Source: Basidiobolus meristosporus CBS 931.73 (Eukaryota; Basidiobolomycota; Basidiobolomycetes; Basidiobolales; Basidiobolaceae). Taken from it: DNA of 47,309 nucleotides. How positions within the stretch are numbered: position 1 is the stretch's first letter; the number at the start of each line of letters is the position of its first letter. The notes beneath the pieces are model-generated. The model was not told the DNA's origin, made no database searches, and saw only the letters and a program-made list of their open reading frames with translations. This document shows, piece after piece, positions 20,222 to 31,643 of this stretch. Both the position numbers and the translations under genes were made by a program. The stretch lies in assembly GCA_002104905.1 (NCBI GenBank), contig MCFE01000674.1:1-47309 (forward strand), read 5' to 3'.

Positions 20222-22862
20222 ATGAATGCTGATTTAGAACAGATGTTTTTCGTGCCCTATGTACCTCCTGTTGGTGAAAAGTCGAGTCCACAATCGGAGA
20301 ACTGGCTACATGCACTGCAACTTTGGAACAATTCCCTTCGACGCTTGCTCCAAGTGACCGACCAGAAATTCCAAGAATTTCTAGCGGTTGATGAATCATT
20401 CCCCATTTTTGCCCAGACCTATCTGCGCTATCGCTCCCGGGAAATAGACTCGAGTTCAGACCCACACACTAGTGAAGCCGAGGCGGAGCTCTCCAAACGT
20501 GTATTGATGGTGTTTTTCAGGATTTCAAATGGCTCGGACTGGGCTTATATGGAGCTACTGCACCGAAGAAATATTCTGGTCGTCCCTATCCTTCTAGATT
20601 TGGCTTTGGCATACGCCGATTCAAACTCAAAAGTAACGCAATCAATCTTCGGTAAAATCTTGACCGCAGTACCTGTTCTGAAGGAGAGCTTCAAAGAGAG
20701 CATCGATTTCCTTGGGAAGTACATTAGCAAGATTAGCAATATATATCGAAACAGGACAGCTACTACGTACGACCTGGAAACTTGGAGAAAACATCTAATA
20801 GCATTGACAGATATCGTAAGAACTCTAGACAATGCTTGCAAGAGCTCGGAATTCATTGGGTCGCTGCTGAATGAGAACAAGGAGTTCATCACGCTTTTGT
20901 TTAACTTCTACGGCGAAGCCGTGTTAGCTATGCAAACCCAGCTGGCCGAAGCCGACCCCATCGAGAGCAAACCGCTCCGAACATTGCTTGTTCGTCTGAA
21001 GTATTCCATAATGTGCTTGCTTTACTCCATCCTAGATTCCTGCTTCTTCCGGCAATTCCGCGATGCCTCCGGCAACCAAGATGCGTTGGAACTCGCCATG
21101 GAGAATTGCTGCCAAACATTCATGTTCATCATGGATCTGACGAATGCCACCAAGGAAGCCGTTCCGTTCATCAACGCACCGCTACTCGTTGACACCGAAA
21201 TAGAACTTGACGTGAGCAAGGAGCTGACCAAAATCAAAGATGATATTTTCAATGGATATCCTTTACCTAACTGACTTGGGCCGATCGTTCCGAGCCTAGC
21301 TACCCACTCTCTTCATGATTTCTTAACTCTAGACAAACCGAGGATGCTCGTCTTGAATTTGTCATTACATCTTTAGGAGAGCTGAAGTCCAGATGTAGCA
21401 TTTCATACCGTACTTCAATTCTGCAAGGCAGAGAACCCGCCCCGTCCCAGCCATCTGTAAGCGATTCACGAATTTGACATTCACTCGGCATTGAACTCAA
21501 CGCGAATCCCCTTTTTCTAGGCCGAACAGAACGTCAACATATACGTTCAACGGTCGTCGTTGATCTCGCAAATCCAGGATTTATTCCCTCACCTCGGGGA
21601 TGGATTTCTTGAGGCGTGCCTTATCGAATTTAACGATGATGTTGAAAGAGTAATCATGCTACTGCTGGAGGACTCGTTACCTTCTAGCCTAAGTCAACTA
21701 GATCGATCAATGAAAAGGTATGCCACCCTTTCTCACTATCCATAGAGCCTCGTCTAAACTCGCTACATCAGATCACCGCTTGAGCCGGTCGATGCTCAAA
21801 TCGCAATTCCCGAACCGACCGCACCCTCAGGTTTGTCTCTTAACCTTTGCTTGCTTCTGGTTCCTACATGAGTAACAACCAAGTCATCCAGCTGACCTCA
21901 TCTCACAACGCCAAAATATATTCAACAACGATGAGTTTGATGTGTTTACCAGACGTGATGTCGACCTGAGCAAGGTCAGCTTTGGCAAGAAAGAGTAAGT
22001 AGTCGATCAACAACTCCTAGCGTTCAAGTCGGTTGTGGTTTTAACCCTTCCTTGTAGTCGGGGCAATGCCGACCAGATGCTAAATGACAAAGACTATGTT
22101 CAAAGCAACAAGCAATCTCTTCTCGAAACACTATTCAATGAAGACGATGACGAATATGACGATACATATGACGGGATCAACGAAGTGGGTGGCAGTTTAG
22201 ATGCTCACCTACTCGATGACTTGGACAACCAGGCAGAAGGCCAAGCTACCACAAAAAGTGTACGATACTCAGTTGAAATACGCATGTGTGATATGTTGTG
22301 TAAAGAGCAGTATATTCACTCAAACCCTATGATTTCTAGGAGGACCTTGGTACAATACATGAAGGTCTATTGGTTCAGGAAATGGCGTCTGATCCCTCTG
22401 TATTCGAGAGAAATGCCAAGGCACGTAAGTCTGCCCAACGCCAAAAGCTGAGAAATATTACCGGGATGTCGGACGAGCAAATCGAAGGGTGGTACGTCAT
22501 GCTCATGAGAAACGTAAGTCTTTTCCAGCAAAGCCACCTTCTCATGCTTCGAGAGTACTGAACCTGGTTGTCTTCACTAGGCCAAGAAAGGAAAACTAAT
22601 CGAGAAGTATGAGCTGCAAGGAAATCAAAACAGAGATGCAACAGCACAGACCCCGAGGAGTGATGAGCCTAGCTCTCGGGCGGCACATCCGCCTAAGAAT
22701 CCAAAAGCTCGTAATGGCAAGGTTGAGGACCCGTCCAAACAGCAATCCACAAATATGTCGGATCGAGATAAGGCGCGTAAGGAGAAATCCAAGGGTAAAC
22801 GAGCCAACCATAACCGGAAGGGTCAACACATGAAGAAGATGGCATTGAACAATGCGGTATAA
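20222..22862 (+). CDS. ASCC2: ASCC2/Cue3-type ribosome-quality-control trigger factor
   Basis: Eight exons: 20222-21255, 21333-21456, 21521-21717, 21772-21830, 21892-21994, 22058-22259, 22340-22513, 22581-22862; total 2175 nt, 724 residues. The N-terminal half is the helical ASCC2 domain that binds the helicase ASCC3/Slh1. A CUE ubiquitin-binding domain lies at about residues 398-440 (QIQDLFPHLGDGF ... LLLED). Downstream are the family signatures NDEFDVF, DVDLSKV, LNDKDYV and EYDDTYDG, then a basic tail with ANHNRK. In yeast and human the complex splits ubiquitinated collided ribosomes in the cytosol. Intron 1 is an unusual AT-starting intron (21256-21332). The other introns are 54-80 nt GT/AG. 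Confidence 0.92.
21256..21332 (+). other. Candidate U12-type AT-AG intron in ASCC2
   Basis: The 350-codon first frame would stop at 21274 unless spliced. There is no GT donor near its end that keeps the frame, but ATATCCTTTA at 21256 is a perfect U12 AT-type donor. TTTCTTAAC at 21319-21327 matches the U12 branch site with one change. Frame requires the acceptor AG at 21331-21332; the classical AC at 21333-21334 would be out of frame. Branch-to-acceptor distance is only ~6 nt, shorter than usual. Confidence 0.65.
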
Positions 22863-23696
22863 CCATGATGAATGTATTTCAGGTGTTCCTGAGTGTAACA
22901 TTAATTAAATCACGCATAATTTAAGCCAGATCGGATGTAGTGGGATAAATCCGATGATGGGGACTTCTTTTGCTTCTTCCATAATATTTGGCCCAGAGCA
23001 GAGGACCATTTTCTAGTGGTTGAACTCTAAACATCACACTCCACCCCACCCGGAAGTTGATTGGATTAGTGCTTGGCTGAGGTAGATTACACAACGTTCT
23101 GGGCTGTCTCGCTAAAAGAGCTCGTGACTGTCTGAATTCTATTATTGTTTATCACATTCATTCAGAAATTTATAGTTCGGTTAGTTGGGGCAATTCTGGC
23201 ACTGCAACTGCATTTACACCACACACAACTCCGTCTACTTGGATAGCTTTGAGCAGCACACCCTCATCTACCAACCCAAACTCTATCGCTTCCTACTAGA
23301 AGCATGCCTTTTGCACTTGAATAGATGCTTTGTGGGGCGGCAGTATCGATTCAGGCGTTACTAAAAACTTTCTTGGATTGGAATCATTACTGTAATTCAA
23401 GACTAGTGTGTTGTACTTACTAACCGAAGTAACTGGCAGCCAGTGAGGTGACTTGATTTTCTCCTCCCTGGGAAAAAGCAACCAATTACACCTCTTGAAA
23501 AATGGCTAATGACGGATGCCCAATCGAGTGCAAAAAAATATTTCTTGATCACAATTTGGGATTGTGCATATATGCTCCTGCACACTTGGGCGACTGAGGA
23601 TTTGCTTTCTGGTGCCCATTCAATTAGACTATCCTCTACAAAAGAGGATTATACAACTTCCATACACTTTTGATATCACTTCCGGTTGCTTCAAAT
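22863..23696. other. Intergenic, nothing recognised
   Basis: About 830 bp between ASCC2 and COQ1, both plus strand. It should hold the ASCC2 3' UTR and the COQ1 promoter. No other gene, repeat or RNA was recognised. Confidence 0.4.
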
Positions 23697-25156
23697 ATGT
23701 TCACCTTGTCTCATAGGGTATTGTTAGCTCCTCGTACTGCTAGCGTGCTTAATGCTTTAAAGCGCTCATTCAGCGGGGTTTCTAGCGTTAACACGCTCAG
23801 TGGCTCTCTTGCCTCTTCGCGACCCAAACCTGTCCGGGCTCACTTTGCTGGTAAAGCGAGAAATTGGACTCAAGCTGTACAGGAGGCAGAGGTACTTGTC
23901 CAACACCAACCTACAATCAAGCTCGAGCCAAAGCAGTTGCTCGGAACCAACATCACCCAGATTTCCCCAAACATCAAAAACTTGCTGGAAACCAAAGATA
24001 GCCAGCTTTACTTGACAAGCAAGTATTATTTTGAGCAACCTGGGAAACATGTTCGCCCACTGCTAGTATTATTGATGTCCCAAGCAACTAGCCTGGCCGC
24101 TAAGGAGTCGTCGTTCAAACCTCTCGAGGCTTACGAGTCTATGGACACCAATTTAAGCGCCAATAGTGAGTCTTGGCTAAGAGCAGACAAAGGGGATTTT
24201 TATCGAAAGTCCATAAGCTCCGAGGGTTGTGTTATTCTACCTACCCAGCGTCGTCTTGCAGAGATTGCGGAGATGATACACACTGCATCCCTGGTTCACG
24301 ATGACGTGGTCGACGATTCTCCAACTCGCCGTGGCTCCGCCTCCACCAACGCTACATTTGGAAATAAGCAGGCAGTGCTCGCGGGGGACTTCATTTTGGC
24401 CCGTACTTCGATAGCTCTTGCCCGACTCAGAAATCCTGAGGTAATCGAACTTTTGGCTAAGGTCATTGAAGACCTTGTAGACGGTGAGTTCAAGCAGCTG
24501 AAGAACACCAACCAGAATAGCCATGAGAAACCGAACCTATCCACATTCGACCATTACATGGAAAAGACCTATTTGAAAACTGCCAGTCTAATCGCGAACA
24601 GTTGCAAAGCCACTGCTTTACTCGGCGGAAACACCAGTTCTGTGGCCGAACTGGCATATTCATTTGGTAGAGATCTTGGCCTAGCGTTCCAGGTAAATAT
24701 CCCCTCAAGCTCTTGAGTTCAGGCTGCAGCCACTAACATGTCCCATCTGGGAATAGCTAGTAGATGACATGCTCGACTACACCACCACTGCGGACGAGTT
24801 TGGAAAGCCCGTGGGTGCTGATTTAAAGCTTGGTCTGGCCACTGCGCCAGTTCTGTTTGCTTGGGAGGAGTTCCCTGAGCTTGGTCAATTGATCAAGCGC
24901 AAGTTCTCTCAGTCAGGGGATATTGAAAAGGTGGTGTATTTCAGCCTGTTGGATATATTACCCGTCATATCTAACCTGTATATATGTTATCAAGGCTTAC
25001 CAACTTGTGTGGCGCAGCAACGGGATCCGACAAACGCGTAAATTGGCGGAGTCTTTCTGCCAAAAAGCCATCAATGCCGTTCAACAATTGCCGCCCTCTC
25101 AAGCACAAGAGGCCTTAATCCAGTTAGCACACAAGGTGGTGACTAGAACTCATTAG
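23697..25156 (+). CDS. COQ1: Mitochondrial polyprenyl diphosphate synthase (Coq1)
   Basis: Exons 23697-24692, 24757-24930 and 24995-25156 give 443 residues. ATG 23697 starts a basic, Arg/Ser-rich mitochondrial targeting sequence (MFTLSHRVLLAPRTASVL). Both Asp-rich Mg-diphosphate motifs are present: first motif DDVVDD at residues 202-207, with the following RRGS, and second motif LVDDMLDY at 333-340. GKHVRPLLVLL near residue 115 binds isopentenyl diphosphate. The enzyme extends prenyl diphosphate to the long side chain of ubiquinone at the inner membrane; chain length cannot be read reliably. A ~45-residue insert sits between the GKHVRP and RRLAEIAEMIH blocks, as in other fungal Coq1 proteins. 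Introns (64 nt each) carry CTAAC branch sites. Confidence 0.95.
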
Positions 25157-25670
25157 ATCCAATTGCATTCATCAGTCCCATTTTCCCATTCACATTCTTG
25201 TACATTGCGCATGATCCCTGTTTGCTTGATGTGACCCTCTTGGTGGCTGTACTATACCCAACAAGAGAGCTAAATCTCTTAGAGTGATCTTTAACTTATT
25301 TTTAACTCTTACAACTGCCAAAGCAGTTGAATACGCACAGGACATGATCCCATTAAAGTTTCTCTAGAATCCAGTTACCAAGCTGTATATTCAACACTGG
25401 TCCTGTGTTGCAGATTATTGGATTCAATTGGCTGGGTGTCCACCAGCTTTATAATCCCAACTTACGGTGTAATAGCAGCGAAATACCTAAACAGACAGTC
25501 TCTACATCATGCCCAATAGCCCGGCCAGAGGTTATACGTAAGCGCTAACCACTAGACCCAGCCTTCACTCCATGGAAATTGATTCGCGGCGGGTGGAACA
25601 AATGGATGAATGAGATGACTAGATGAACTCGGGTTTATTTGGTAGTTGAGAAGTGCTTCTATGTTGTGGT
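25157..25670. other. Convergent spacer with a tRNA A-box-like word
   Basis: About 510 bp between the 3' ends of COQ1 and the uL23 gene. On the minus strand GGTCTAGTGGTTAGCGC (25539-25555) looks like a tRNA D-arm, but no T-arm B box or cloverleaf follows. No tRNA is called. Confidence 0.4.
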
Positions 25671-26326
25671 TTAGATGAAGCCAATCTTGTTGGCAACGTC
25701 CAAGGCGTCAACGTCGGCTGTGAGACGAACATAGGCCTTCTTTTGGCCATCAGGACGGATGAGGGTGTTGATCTTGGCGGCGTCGACATCGTAAAGTCTC
25801 TTGACGGCATCGCGGATTTGACGTTTGTTGGCACGAACATCGCACAAGAAGACGAGAGTGTTGTTGTCTTCGATCTTCTTGATGGCGGTTTCGGTGTTCA
25901 ATGGGCTACGGACCACCTCGTACTGATCCATGCGGGGGGCGCTGGGGACAGATTTGCGAGGGTAACGAGGGGCACGGGCGAGGCGGAGGGTCTTGGGAAG
26001 ACGGAAGGTGGTGGAAGTACGCACTTTGCGAGTGACGCTGCCATGGGTACCCTTCAAAGCGGCCTTCTTGGCGGCGAGAGCTTTGTTCTTCTCAGAGGCG
26101 ACTAGAATTGGAATGCATGTTAATTAAGGTTCTCAGCCGATGTGTTGGTGAAAGTCAGATAGATGGATGGATAAGGAGCACTTCAATCGATTACTAATGA
26201 TGGGGAGGTGTACTGTGGGCTGTTTCGTTAGTAGGCAATGCCCGGTGGGGAGGAGGATGGAGCTGTATGCTGTGGGGAGACCGACATGGAGAGTTTGGAT
26301 GTGTTACCTTTAGCTTTGGGAGCCAT
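25671..26326 (-). CDS. RPL25: 60S ribosomal protein L23a/L25 (uL23)
   Basis: Exon 1 (26308-26326) encodes MAPKAK plus one base; exon 2 is 25671-26101; product 149 residues. The core reads [22 protein letters not shown], then [14 protein letters not shown] and [19 protein letters not shown], typical uL23. It sits near the polypeptide exit tunnel and docks SRP and nascent-chain factors. The basic Ala/Lys N-terminal extension is the eukaryotic form. The first intron is 206 nt, long for this window; I saw no snoRNA boxes in its sense strand. Confidence 0.97.
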
Positions 26327-27608
26327 CTACGAATTGTACACTTCCTGGTCGTGAGTGGAAAGGAAAGAGGACATGCCACTCGAATGGGAATGCTATTTAT
26401 TTCCGGATGGCTTGGATCCATCCGCTGGACACCCTAAATCCCACCTCGATTCCATGGATTCCTAGGAAAATTTTCCTCTGCATCAGCATCATTCAATGCA
26501 GGTATAATGCCACCTTTATATGGATCAGTTCGAGTTCTGGAGACTCACCCTGAACCCATGCCCCGCCATGCGGATTCGAGTGAGGTGATCTCATCCTTCG
26601 ACTCTGGCGGACTCCAACACCCGACTTGGAGATAAGCTGCACAAACATGATTGATTCCACTTCCAATGAGCCATCAACCCACTCAGTGAGCTATTGAAAT
26701 TGCTGAGCCCAACCCGGCTACACCCTCTGTTCCCACTGGTATTCCCTTGATGTGTCATCCCGGATAAATGTCCGTCTGTAATGTGGTTAGGTAGTACTAC
26801 TATTGTCATTGGGCGTCTACGAGCCATCCTTTTCATGTGATATTGTTGGTGGATTATGGGTACTAAGCCCTGGAGGTAGCTTGGTCATTCCCTGGCCAAT
26901 CAATGCCCGCTCATCACTCTCACACTATTCAAGGGACCGTGGCAGGCACCCTAAAGAGATGGGATTTTCTCACCGGCTGTCACGAGAACATAAGGAATGT
27001 TTTGAGAACTTGGTAGGACCGAATTTGGAACCAACAACTCTAACAGGTCCACTGCCAGAGAGTGGTTTCCTAACCCTAATACTAGGTACCGGTCATACTG
27101 GTTGGGTCTCCGGATTTCAAGGGCAGCCCTCACTACAGGTCGATCAGCTAGCCCTGAACAATGTTGTCAAGGTCATCGTCCCCGCTCACAAGAAGCGCAG
27201 GAAGCGACTTCGATGACGGTGGTAGCTCATGGGAGAGAATGGGTTGGAACTCCCCTCCACCTCCCCTCCACCTCTATTCCACCCGCATCCTCGCTCTCAT
27301 GCTCATGCTCATGCTCATGTCCATCTCCATTCCACCCGCAAATTTCCGAGCATTGTCAAGATGTATCGTGGGAAAAGGTGGAAGCAGAGATCAAAAAAAG
27401 GGATGACCATGACGAGGTACTTTTACATTACAATTTGGTCCACTCATTTACTTTGAGGGCCGTCACATGGTTTTTCTTCTGATCCCCTATATGGAGAGAG
27501 TCTACCGTGGAAAATATATAAATCCCTCCTGCTCCCACTGTGGTTCCAAAGGCCATCCATACGTAATCCTCTCTACCCTTGACACTTTCCTCCCCACCAG
27601 ATTAGTCC
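26327..27608. other. Divergent intergenic region with a CATGCT microsatellite
   Basis: About 1.28 kb between the starts of uL23 (-) and SCOT (+), presumably with both promoters. It contains a short run of CTCATG/CATGCT hexamers at about 27297-27321 and a CCTCCCCTCCA repeat just before. TATATAAAT near 27516 is a candidate TATA element for SCOT, ~95 bp upstream of its ATG. Plus-strand frames 26803-27482 show no domain and are low complexity. Confidence 0.45.
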
Positions 27609-29287
27609 ATGTCTACTGTCTACCGTGCGCTACACACTTGCGCTAGAAGCCGCACCGCCACGAATCAACTTCGATTATCATTTGTCCGCGCCTCCCCACA
27701 CTACCTGCCCGCCCTTAGCACCGGCGCCTTGGTAAGGATTCAATCAATCTTCCGGTTGCTTGAACCGTCCACTTGAGCTGCGCGCTAACCGCCCCCCCTT
27801 TCTAGCTAACTAGCCAACGTTATTCCTCTACTGGATCCCAAAAGATTTACGGCTCCGCTCTGGAGGCCACGAAAGATATCCCCAGTGGCTCCAAGCTTCT
27901 TGTCGGTGGCTTCGGACTATGCGGTATCCCTGAGAATCTAATCAAGGCCCTGCAACACCACTCACACATCAAGGATTTGACCGCTGTCTCCAACAATGCC
28001 GGAGTGGATGACTTCGGACTGGGCGTACTGTTGAAGTCACGCCAGATCAAACGCATGATGTCTTCCTACGTGGGGGAGAACGCGGAGTTCGAGCGACAGT
28101 ACCTCAACGGTGAGCTGGAGGTGGAGCTCATCCCTCAAGGAACCTTGGCCGAGCGGGTCCGAGCTGGTGGTGCCGGGGTCCCGGCTTTCTACACCGCCAC
28201 CGCGTACGGCACCCAGATCCAGCATGGTGGGGTGCCCATCAAGTATTCGAACGATGGTAAGCGCACCCCCGTTATCGTCTCCCAACCTCGCGAGGCACGG
28301 GAGTTTAACGGGGTGAACTACATCATGGAGGAAGCGATCACCGGGGATTATGCCCTTGTCAAGGCCTGGAAGGGGGATGAATTCGGGAACTTGGTCTTCA
28401 AGGGATCCGCCCGAAACTTCAACCCAGCCATGGCCCGTGCGGGTAGGATCACCATCGCCGAGGTGGAGGAGATCGTGCCGGTGGGCACGCTCAAGCCGGA
28501 CGAGATCCATCTTCCGGGGATCTACGTTCAACGGTTGGTGAAGGGGGAGAAGTACGAGAAACGCATCGAACGCCTCACCTTGAGCCAGGAGGGTGGCGGA
28601 CTCTCGAGCCCCAGCAAGGGTGGGGACAGCCACAAGAAGCGCGAGCGCATCGTGCGCAGAGCTGCCAAGGAGTTCCAAGATGGGATGTACGTGAATCTCG
28701 GGATTGGCATGCCCATGCTCGCCTCGAATTACGTGGAGCCGGGGATGACCGTGCACCTTCAGAGCGAGAATGGTATCTTGGGGCTCGGCCCATTCCCAAA
28801 ACCCGGGGAGCAGGATCCCGATCTTATCAACGCCGGCAAGGAGACCGTCACCCTTATCAAAGGGTCGTCCCTCTTTGGTAGCGACGATTCGTTCGCCATG
28901 ATCAGAGGCTCCCATGTGGACCTGACCATCTTGGGCGCCATGGAGGTCTCTTGCCAAGGAGACCTGGCCAATTGGATTATCCCAGGGAAGATGGTCAAGG
29001 GAATGGGTGGCGCTATGGATCTGGTCGCCGCCGAAAAGACCAAGGTGGTGGTTACCATGGACCATACCTCGAAATCCGGCGCCCACAAGATCCTGCCCGC
29101 TTGCAACCTCCCCTTGACCGGAGTGAACTGTGTCGACAGAATCATCACCGACCTTTGCGTGTTCGATGTTGACAAGCAGAACGGACTGATCCTGAAGGAA
29201 TTGGCCAAGGGAGTGACCGTGGACGAGATTAAGGCGAAGACAGGATGTCCATTCGAGATCGCTTCCGATCTAAAGGAGACCTATTAA
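27609..29287 (+). CDS. Succinyl-CoA:3-ketoacid CoA transferase, mitochondrial
   Basis: Exons 27609-27731 and 27806-29287 (74-nt intron with CTAAC branch site) give 534 residues, the usual size of the fused alpha-beta SCOT. The first ~50 residues are Arg/Ser-rich and should target mitochondria. The alpha half has [17 protein letters not shown] and [14 protein letters not shown]; the beta half has [14 protein letters not shown] and [12 protein letters not shown] with catalytic Glu362, which forms the glutamyl-CoA intermediate. A Gly/Ser/Lys-rich linker (about 295-315) joins the halves. The enzyme moves CoA from succinyl-CoA to acetoacetate; fungal relatives include succinyl-CoA:acetate transferases, so the in vivo acceptor is not certain. 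GC content is higher than in neighbours. Confidence 0.93.
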
Positions 29288-30119
29288 CCGTGGAGGAAAG
29301 AGCCTCCCCCCCCCATCATTCACCGATTTGTCACCAACACTGATTGCAAGACCCACCCCTGTACACTAATGAAAACTGCATCTCCCCCAACAACAACTCT
29401 TACTCACGGTGTCCCCTCGGTACAGCCACACCGTTATTCCACGCCTAGAACATGTTATATCATGGGTCACTCGCTTTGAATAAACCAAACTTCCCCACCC
29501 AATACTCCAGACCAGAAACAACATCCTTACCAGGATCCCCCCCCCTCCACGATGGAGTTACCGCGTTGGATGGAACATCGCCTTCACTCCATCGCAAACT
29601 CCATGAAATTAGCTACCCTCCGGCCCGTCTTATGAAGTTCTTTGGGCTGGGAGGTGTTTGGAATGCCCACGAGGTTGTGTTGCCAACGAGCTTACGCAGA
29701 TGGGCAGGTGGGTGGGGGAGATTGTTCATTCATCTCCGAAGTGCCCACCTCTTCAGTAGGTCAGAAATCCCTGGGAATCCTGGGGGTGACGACACCAGGT
29801 TGGTCCAAATCGATCGTCGCCTACCGCGGGAAACCCCGATATCAATAGGCCGATGGGGGAATGGGTGATTTCGTGGCATCCATGGATTTCATTCGGTCAA
29901 CCATGCTCGTTGAATGGTGGATGTGAGGGGGAGGGGGCATCTGATGTATGCTGATGCTGTCAACATTGGCTCCACCTAGAACACATACTGAATTGGCGCA
30001 CCTAAAGCATGGCATGGTTGGGATAGCATGGAGTATACACTAGAGGTTGGTGAAAATCCCTCAACGCCCATCAATCCGCAAATTCTCAACGGCACCATGT
30101 ATGGAGAAAGCCACGATCT
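29288..30119. other. Intergenic, edge of the gene island
   Basis: It holds the SCOT 3' flank with C homopolymer runs (CCCCCCCC near 29310). Plus-strand frames at 29452-29868 have no domain. It ends where the first decayed Copia relic begins. Confidence 0.4.
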
Positions 30120-30415
30120 CCCAAACACCTCCCCTGTAGCAGCATCTTGATTTTTGCTTTCCGCACTTGGTGATCAGATCCATCCGACTCTTCAGCAGAG
30201 GGAAGACCCCAGTAATCGCGGTAGCCGACATCCCACGGAGTGGTTACTTGGGCCTCATAACCTGCTGTGTGTGCTCTGGAGATTTTGGAGGTGATTGGGA
30301 ATACCGGTAGATGGTGTGGGTCCCACTTCATGACTTCTGGGATACGGGAGTTTTACAAGGTGCTTGGCAAAACAAGCATGTAGAACATGCTTATGAAGCT
30401 CCCAAACACCAGAGT
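30120..30415 (-). repeat. Copia relic: 5' LTR remnant, PBS and start of gag
   Basis: On the minus strand a gag start (ATG 30231) resembles the first residues of the element at 1335-5834, including a KIKMLLQ-like word. The PBS remnant at 30251-30262 keeps GGTTATGAGGCC, and a diverged LTR follows from 30263. Similarity fades after ~30415. Confidence 0.7.
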
Positions 30416-31109
30416 GTGAATTATGAGGTCCTTTGGATAGCTCTAGGAGCCCTCATATGCCAAGTACTAGCCATCTCATCAAAGCTTTTTAGTGCATCCC
30501 AACCAAGAAGCTGGGTAGGCAATCAAAATGTTTAAAAATCAGCATCGAAGTAACAAAGTTGATGCAAGTGTCTTGATGTGGTTGCAAATGCCAAAGCAAT
30601 AGAAGGTTTTTGGGATGCTTAAATGTTGGCGCAACACATTCAATCTGGTACACATGCTGGTGATGATAAAGCAATGTGAAAGGTCACTCTAAGCAAAGAA
30701 TAAACCAGAGGCCTCCACAGTTTCATTGTAGTATCAGCAGGATTCCAGGTTTCTCTGAACTTACAACAATCAATATCTCAGGTTCCAGCAATTTGGCAGA
30801 CTAGAAGACATATTTCAACAGAGGAGGCTGGGCTAATCAATGCTCATATCAAGCTTGGCATACACTACTCACCACTTTCACCAATATTTACAAATGGAAA
30901 TATGAAGGAAAAGCAGCAACAGAATGCTTGCAAAGTAGCATTGAAACACTTGCAGAATACCAGATATTTTGTAGGATCCCTGAGCAATTACTGCATTTGT
31001 AGCCACCTGGAAACCTATCAAATCAACACTACCTCTGAGGACTTCCCCCACTCAGACCTCTAGGCCATTGCATATCAACCAAACTCTTAAACTCCCAACC
31101 TCTAATTCT
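30416..31109. other. AT-rich spacer, nothing recognised
   Basis: No gene or clear repeat. It may be decayed Copia LTR or internal sequence. Confidence 0.3.
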
Positions 31110-31294
31110 TGTTGTAAAGTCTTGGAGATATTGCAAGTGATTGGGAAAACTAGTAGTTTATGTGGCTTCACATAATGCCTCATTGAATGTAATAGTAGTG
31201 TTAATACTTAAATATAGTCTTGGCAAAACAAACACTTAGAATATGCTTAGAAAGGTGTCAAGATCATGTGTGCAAAGTTTGGGGCTGTTCAGAC
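31110..31294 (-). repeat. Copia LTR fragment, cut by a second LTR
   Basis: TGTTGTAAAGTCTTGGAGAT at 31110 matches the LTR start. The copy runs to GGGGCTGTTCAGAC at 31294, where a second LTR begins mid-sequence. Confidence 0.8.
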
Positions 31295-31643
31295 TGTTGT
31301 AAGATTCTTGGAGATGTTGGAAGTGACTAGGAGGACAAGTAGATTATGTGATTTTCACTTAATGATTTATTGAGTATAAAAGTAGTATTTATACGTTGAC
31401 ATGATTTTGGCATAACAGACACACAGAACAAGTTAAGGAAGGTCCCAAGTACATGTGTGCAAAGTTTGGGGCTGTTTGGACCACTTTAAGAGTTTTCATG
31501 TTCTGGGTACATGGTATTTTGGTGAAATTATTCCAAGTAAATCCCAACAAGGAATTTGGTCAGTACTCTCTAGGATTTGAAGGTAATGATCTAAGTGGCT
31601 AAGTTAGGTGAGTATTTAGGTGGAATTCCAAATTTTTACAACA
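31295..31643 (-). repeat. Copia 3' LTR (349 bp) of a second element
   Basis: Full-length match to the LTR at 5503-5834, with TGTTGT...ACAACA ends. The following CATCCACTCAGCC is a mutated purine tract, and pol continues to the right, so this is the 3' LTR of the relic below. Confidence 0.88.

Noticed and set aside
25539-25555. tRNA D-arm-like word GGTCTAGTGGTTAGCGC on the minus strand
   Set aside because: No anticodon arm, T-arm B box or acceptor stem can be folded around it.
27297-27321. CATGCT hexamer run as a coding repeat
   Set aside because: It lies in the uL23/SCOT intergenic region; the frames through it have no start context or domain, so it is a plain microsatellite.
28037-29086. 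349-codon antisense frame in SCOT
   Set aside because: Shadow of the GC-rich SCOT coding strand.
29452-29868. 138-codon plus-strand frame after SCOT
   Set aside because: No recognisable domain and mixed-complexity sequence; treated as chance.
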